Shown piece after piece: positions 13,627 through 14,973 of a stretch of DNA of 14,973 bases. The stretch lies in contig CAITQY010000102.1 in assembly GCA_903894655.1 (NCBI GenBank), positions 1-14,973 on the forward strand, written 5' to 3'. The stretch's first letter is position 1. Each line of letters begins with the position of its first letter. The notes beneath the pieces were generated by a model that saw only the letters and a list, made by a program, of their open reading frames with translations, did not search any database and was not told where the DNA came from. Made by a program: the position numbers and the translations under genes. Source of the stretch: an uncultured Gemmatimonadota bacterium. Its GTDB lineage: Bacteria > Gemmatimonadota > Gemmatimonadetes > Gemmatimonadales > Gemmatimonadaceae.

Positions 13627-14506
13627 GCGTCACGGCCGGCGTGGCACGCACGAACCGAACAATCCGCCGCACGATCTCGCTGTTGCCGCGAGTGATCCGC
13701 GCAAACGCCCCGACGCTCACGCCGTGCGTACCCGGGACCCACATCTCCTCCACCGGCACGTGCGCCTTGCGCAGCGTCGCCGCCAGCGATCGGGTGTTCC
13801 TGGGATTCACCGTCTCATCGTCCTCGCCCATCACCAGGAGTGTGCGCAGCGACCGCGGGGTCACGAAGTGCACGGGGAGCGCATCGTACTCCCGCTCCTT
13901 GGGGCCGGCAAAGGTGCGTTGGAGCAGCTCGGTATCGAAGATGAAGTCATAGGGACCCGACAGCCCCACGAAACCGCCCAGGATGTCCGGCGTGGTCCCC
14001 TGCTTCGCCAGATACCGGGGGTCGTAGGCGACCAACGCCGCCAGTTGTGCCCCCGCACTGTGCCCCATCAGCACCACCCGCGCGGTGTCCCCGCCCCACT
14101 CGGCCGCGCGCGCCTTCACCTGGGCCGCCGCCCGCGCGACGTCGTCCACAAAGGCGGGAAAGCGCGTGTCGGGCATGAGCCCGTAGTTGGGGAGCACGGC
14201 CACGAATCCCATCTGGGCCAGTGCTTTCCCCACCCACGCGTAGTCGTCCTTGCTGCCGCTCTGCCAGCTCCCGCCGTGCACGAAAATCACCACCGGCGCC
14301 GGCGCCAACAGCGGCGCCCCCGCGCTGTCGAGCGCACGGTAGACGTCCATGCGCTGCCGAGGACCGTCGCCGTAGGCGACTTCCGTACGGGGGACCGCGA
14401 CGGTCTCGATCAGGTTGGCCGCGCCGAGCTGGATGTCCGTGCATCCGGCAACCGCCACCAGTGCGAGCAGCAGGAGGTGCAAGCGGCCACGCACGACCGG
14501 CGTCAT
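13616..14506 (-). CDS. Alpha/beta-hydrolase lipoprotein, esterase/lipase type
   Basis: A 296-residue exported hydrolase. The N-terminus is a lipoprotein signal: a basic start, the stretch LHLLLLALVAVAGC, and lipobox VAGC with C22 as the lipidated residue. The catalytic domain shows the oxyanion motif HGGSW (77-81), nucleophile elbow GHSAGA (S150), an acid in MGEDDETV (D229 or D230) and H261 in PGTHGVS. HGGSW with GHSAG fits the carboxylesterase/BD-FAE-like group that cleaves ester bonds in carbohydrates or small esters. I chose the ATG at 14506 since it gives a good signal peptide; the frame is open to 14578 but that part overlaps the protease gene. The protein should be anchored in the membrane facing the periplasm or outside. 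The acetyltransferase gene follows 7 bp after its stop codon. Confidence 0.9.
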   Translation of the reverse strand: MTPVVRGRLHLLLLALVAVAGCTDIQLGAANLIETVAVPRTEVAYGDGPRQRMDVYRALDSAGAPLLAPAPVVIFVHGGSWQSGSKDDYAWVGKALAQMGFVAVLPNYGLMPDTRFPAFVDDVARAAAQVKARAAEWGGDTARVVLMGHSAGAQLAALVAYDPRYLAKQGTTPDILGGFVGLSGPYDFIFDTELLQRTFAGPKEREYDALPVHFVTPRSLRTLLVMGEDDETVNPRNTRSLAATLRKAHVPVEEMWVPGTHGVSVGAFARITRGNSEIVRRIVRFVRATPAVTRAR

Positions 14507-14540
14507 GGACGCGCCGATCGTCGGCGTCAGCCCGTCGCCT

Positions 14541-14973
14541 TTAGTAGTTCGAAAAGAGCAACTTTGCGGGTGAGCCAAGCGAGTTCTTCAAGGTTCTCGG
14601 CGTTGAGGCATTCGCCACGATCGCGTCGCGCACCTGCTTCGGCGTCGAGGCGCGGTTGCCCTGCAAATACAGCGCTGCGACACCGGCCACGTGCGGCGAC
14701 GCCATCGAGGTGCCGCTGATCGTGTTCGTGCTGGTGGTGCTAGTTATCCACGACGAGGTGATGCCTGACCCGGGCGCGAACAGATCGAGGCAGCTGCCGT
14801 AATTGGAGTATGATGCGACGCTATCCGTTTTCGCGGTCGCCCCCACCGTGATCGCGCCGGACACCCGCGCCGGGGAGTACCAGCAGGCGGGAAGGCGGCT
14901 GTTCCCGCCGGCCACCACAAAGGTGACGCCGCTGTCGATCGCCGCCTTCACCGCATTATCGAGCGCCGTTGAA
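14541..14973 (-). CDS. Subtilisin-like serine protease, S8 family (C-terminal part)
   Basis: The last 143 residues of a secreted subtilase; the start, including the catalytic Asp and His, lies beyond the right edge. The frame continues unbroken to 14973 (STALDNAVKAAIDSGVTFVV), so this is a boundary cut, not a truncation in the genome. The oxyanion-hole asparagine is in VVAGGNS and the catalytic serine in SGTSMASPHVAGVAAL. The pattern SYSNYGSCLDLFAPG and the TPKQVRDAIV stretch near the end match the proteinase-K/aqualysin branch. The protein ends at SPAKLLFSNY soon after the catalytic domain, with no added C-terminal domain. The hydrolase lipoprotein begins 34 bp downstream, same strand, so the two may be co-transcribed as an exported-hydrolase pair. 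Confidence 0.93.
   Translation of the reverse strand, partial: STALDNAVKAAIDSGVTFVVAGGNSRLPACWYSPARVSGAITVGATAKTDSVASYSNYGSCLDLFAPGSGITSSWITSTTSTNTISGTSMASPHVAGVAALYLQGNRASTPKQVRDAIVANASTPRTLKNSLGSPAKLLFSNY

Noticed and set aside
13508..14719. A 403-codon open frame on the plus strand, opposite the acetyltransferase, hydrolase and protease.
   Set aside because: Its protein is rich in R and H with no domain, and all three genes beneath it have clear motifs. Long antisense frames are usual in high-GC DNA.

Overview
The window is about 15 kb of dense, high-GC bacterial chromosome. Strong G/C third-position bias, a Tat-type signal and a lipoprotein signal point to a Gram-negative envelope. The overall style would fit Gemmatimonadota or a similar high-GC phylum, but that placement is only an impression because there is no rRNA or marker gene. 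No tRNA, rRNA, CRISPR array, insertion sequence or phage gene was found.

Layout. (1) 1-964, minus strand: the 2Fe-2S subunit and the start of the molybdopterin subunit of an isoquinoline-1-oxidoreductase-type molybdenum hydroxylase, joined by an ATGA overlap. (2) 1192-2585, plus: a GT4-type glycosyltransferase with a possible 15-residue leader peptide ending on its GTG start. (3) 2759-7118, minus: a five-gene catabolic-looking operon in the order class-III PLP enzyme, isochorismatase-like cysteine hydrolase, APH-fold small-molecule kinase, short-chain dehydrogenase, 94-residue protein. It is divergent from an APC-family permease (7134-8654, plus), with only 15 bp between the two start codons. 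(4) 8684-10991, minus: a second APC permease followed 10 bp later by a CDF-fold membrane protein that has lost all the usual metal-binding positions. (5) 11121-12433, minus: a short probable relic, an Asp/Glu-racemase-family protein without the usual catalytic cysteines, and a STAS-domain protein. (6) 12590-14973: an unrecognised 151-residue protein (plus), then on the minus strand the C-terminal part of a subtilisin-like protease, an alpha/beta-hydrolase lipoprotein and a GNAT acetyltransferase.

How the genes may work together. The kinase plus class-III PLP enzyme resembles the known pairing of hydroxylysine or ethanolamine kinases with ammoniophospholyases of the AGXT2L family. My reading is that the APC permease imports an amino compound, the cysteine hydrolase may free it from an amide, the kinase phosphorylates its hydroxyl, the PLP enzyme eliminates phosphate and ammonia to give an aldehyde, and the SDR adjusts the redox state. 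The substrate is unknown. The second permease and the racemase-family gene suggest that the wider region handles amino acids or amines.

At a finer scale, perfect or near-perfect tandem duplications of 11-12 bp recur at gene ends (3156-3187, 8671-8692, 13070-13097, 13605-13626). One of them separates a stop codon from the next start codon.
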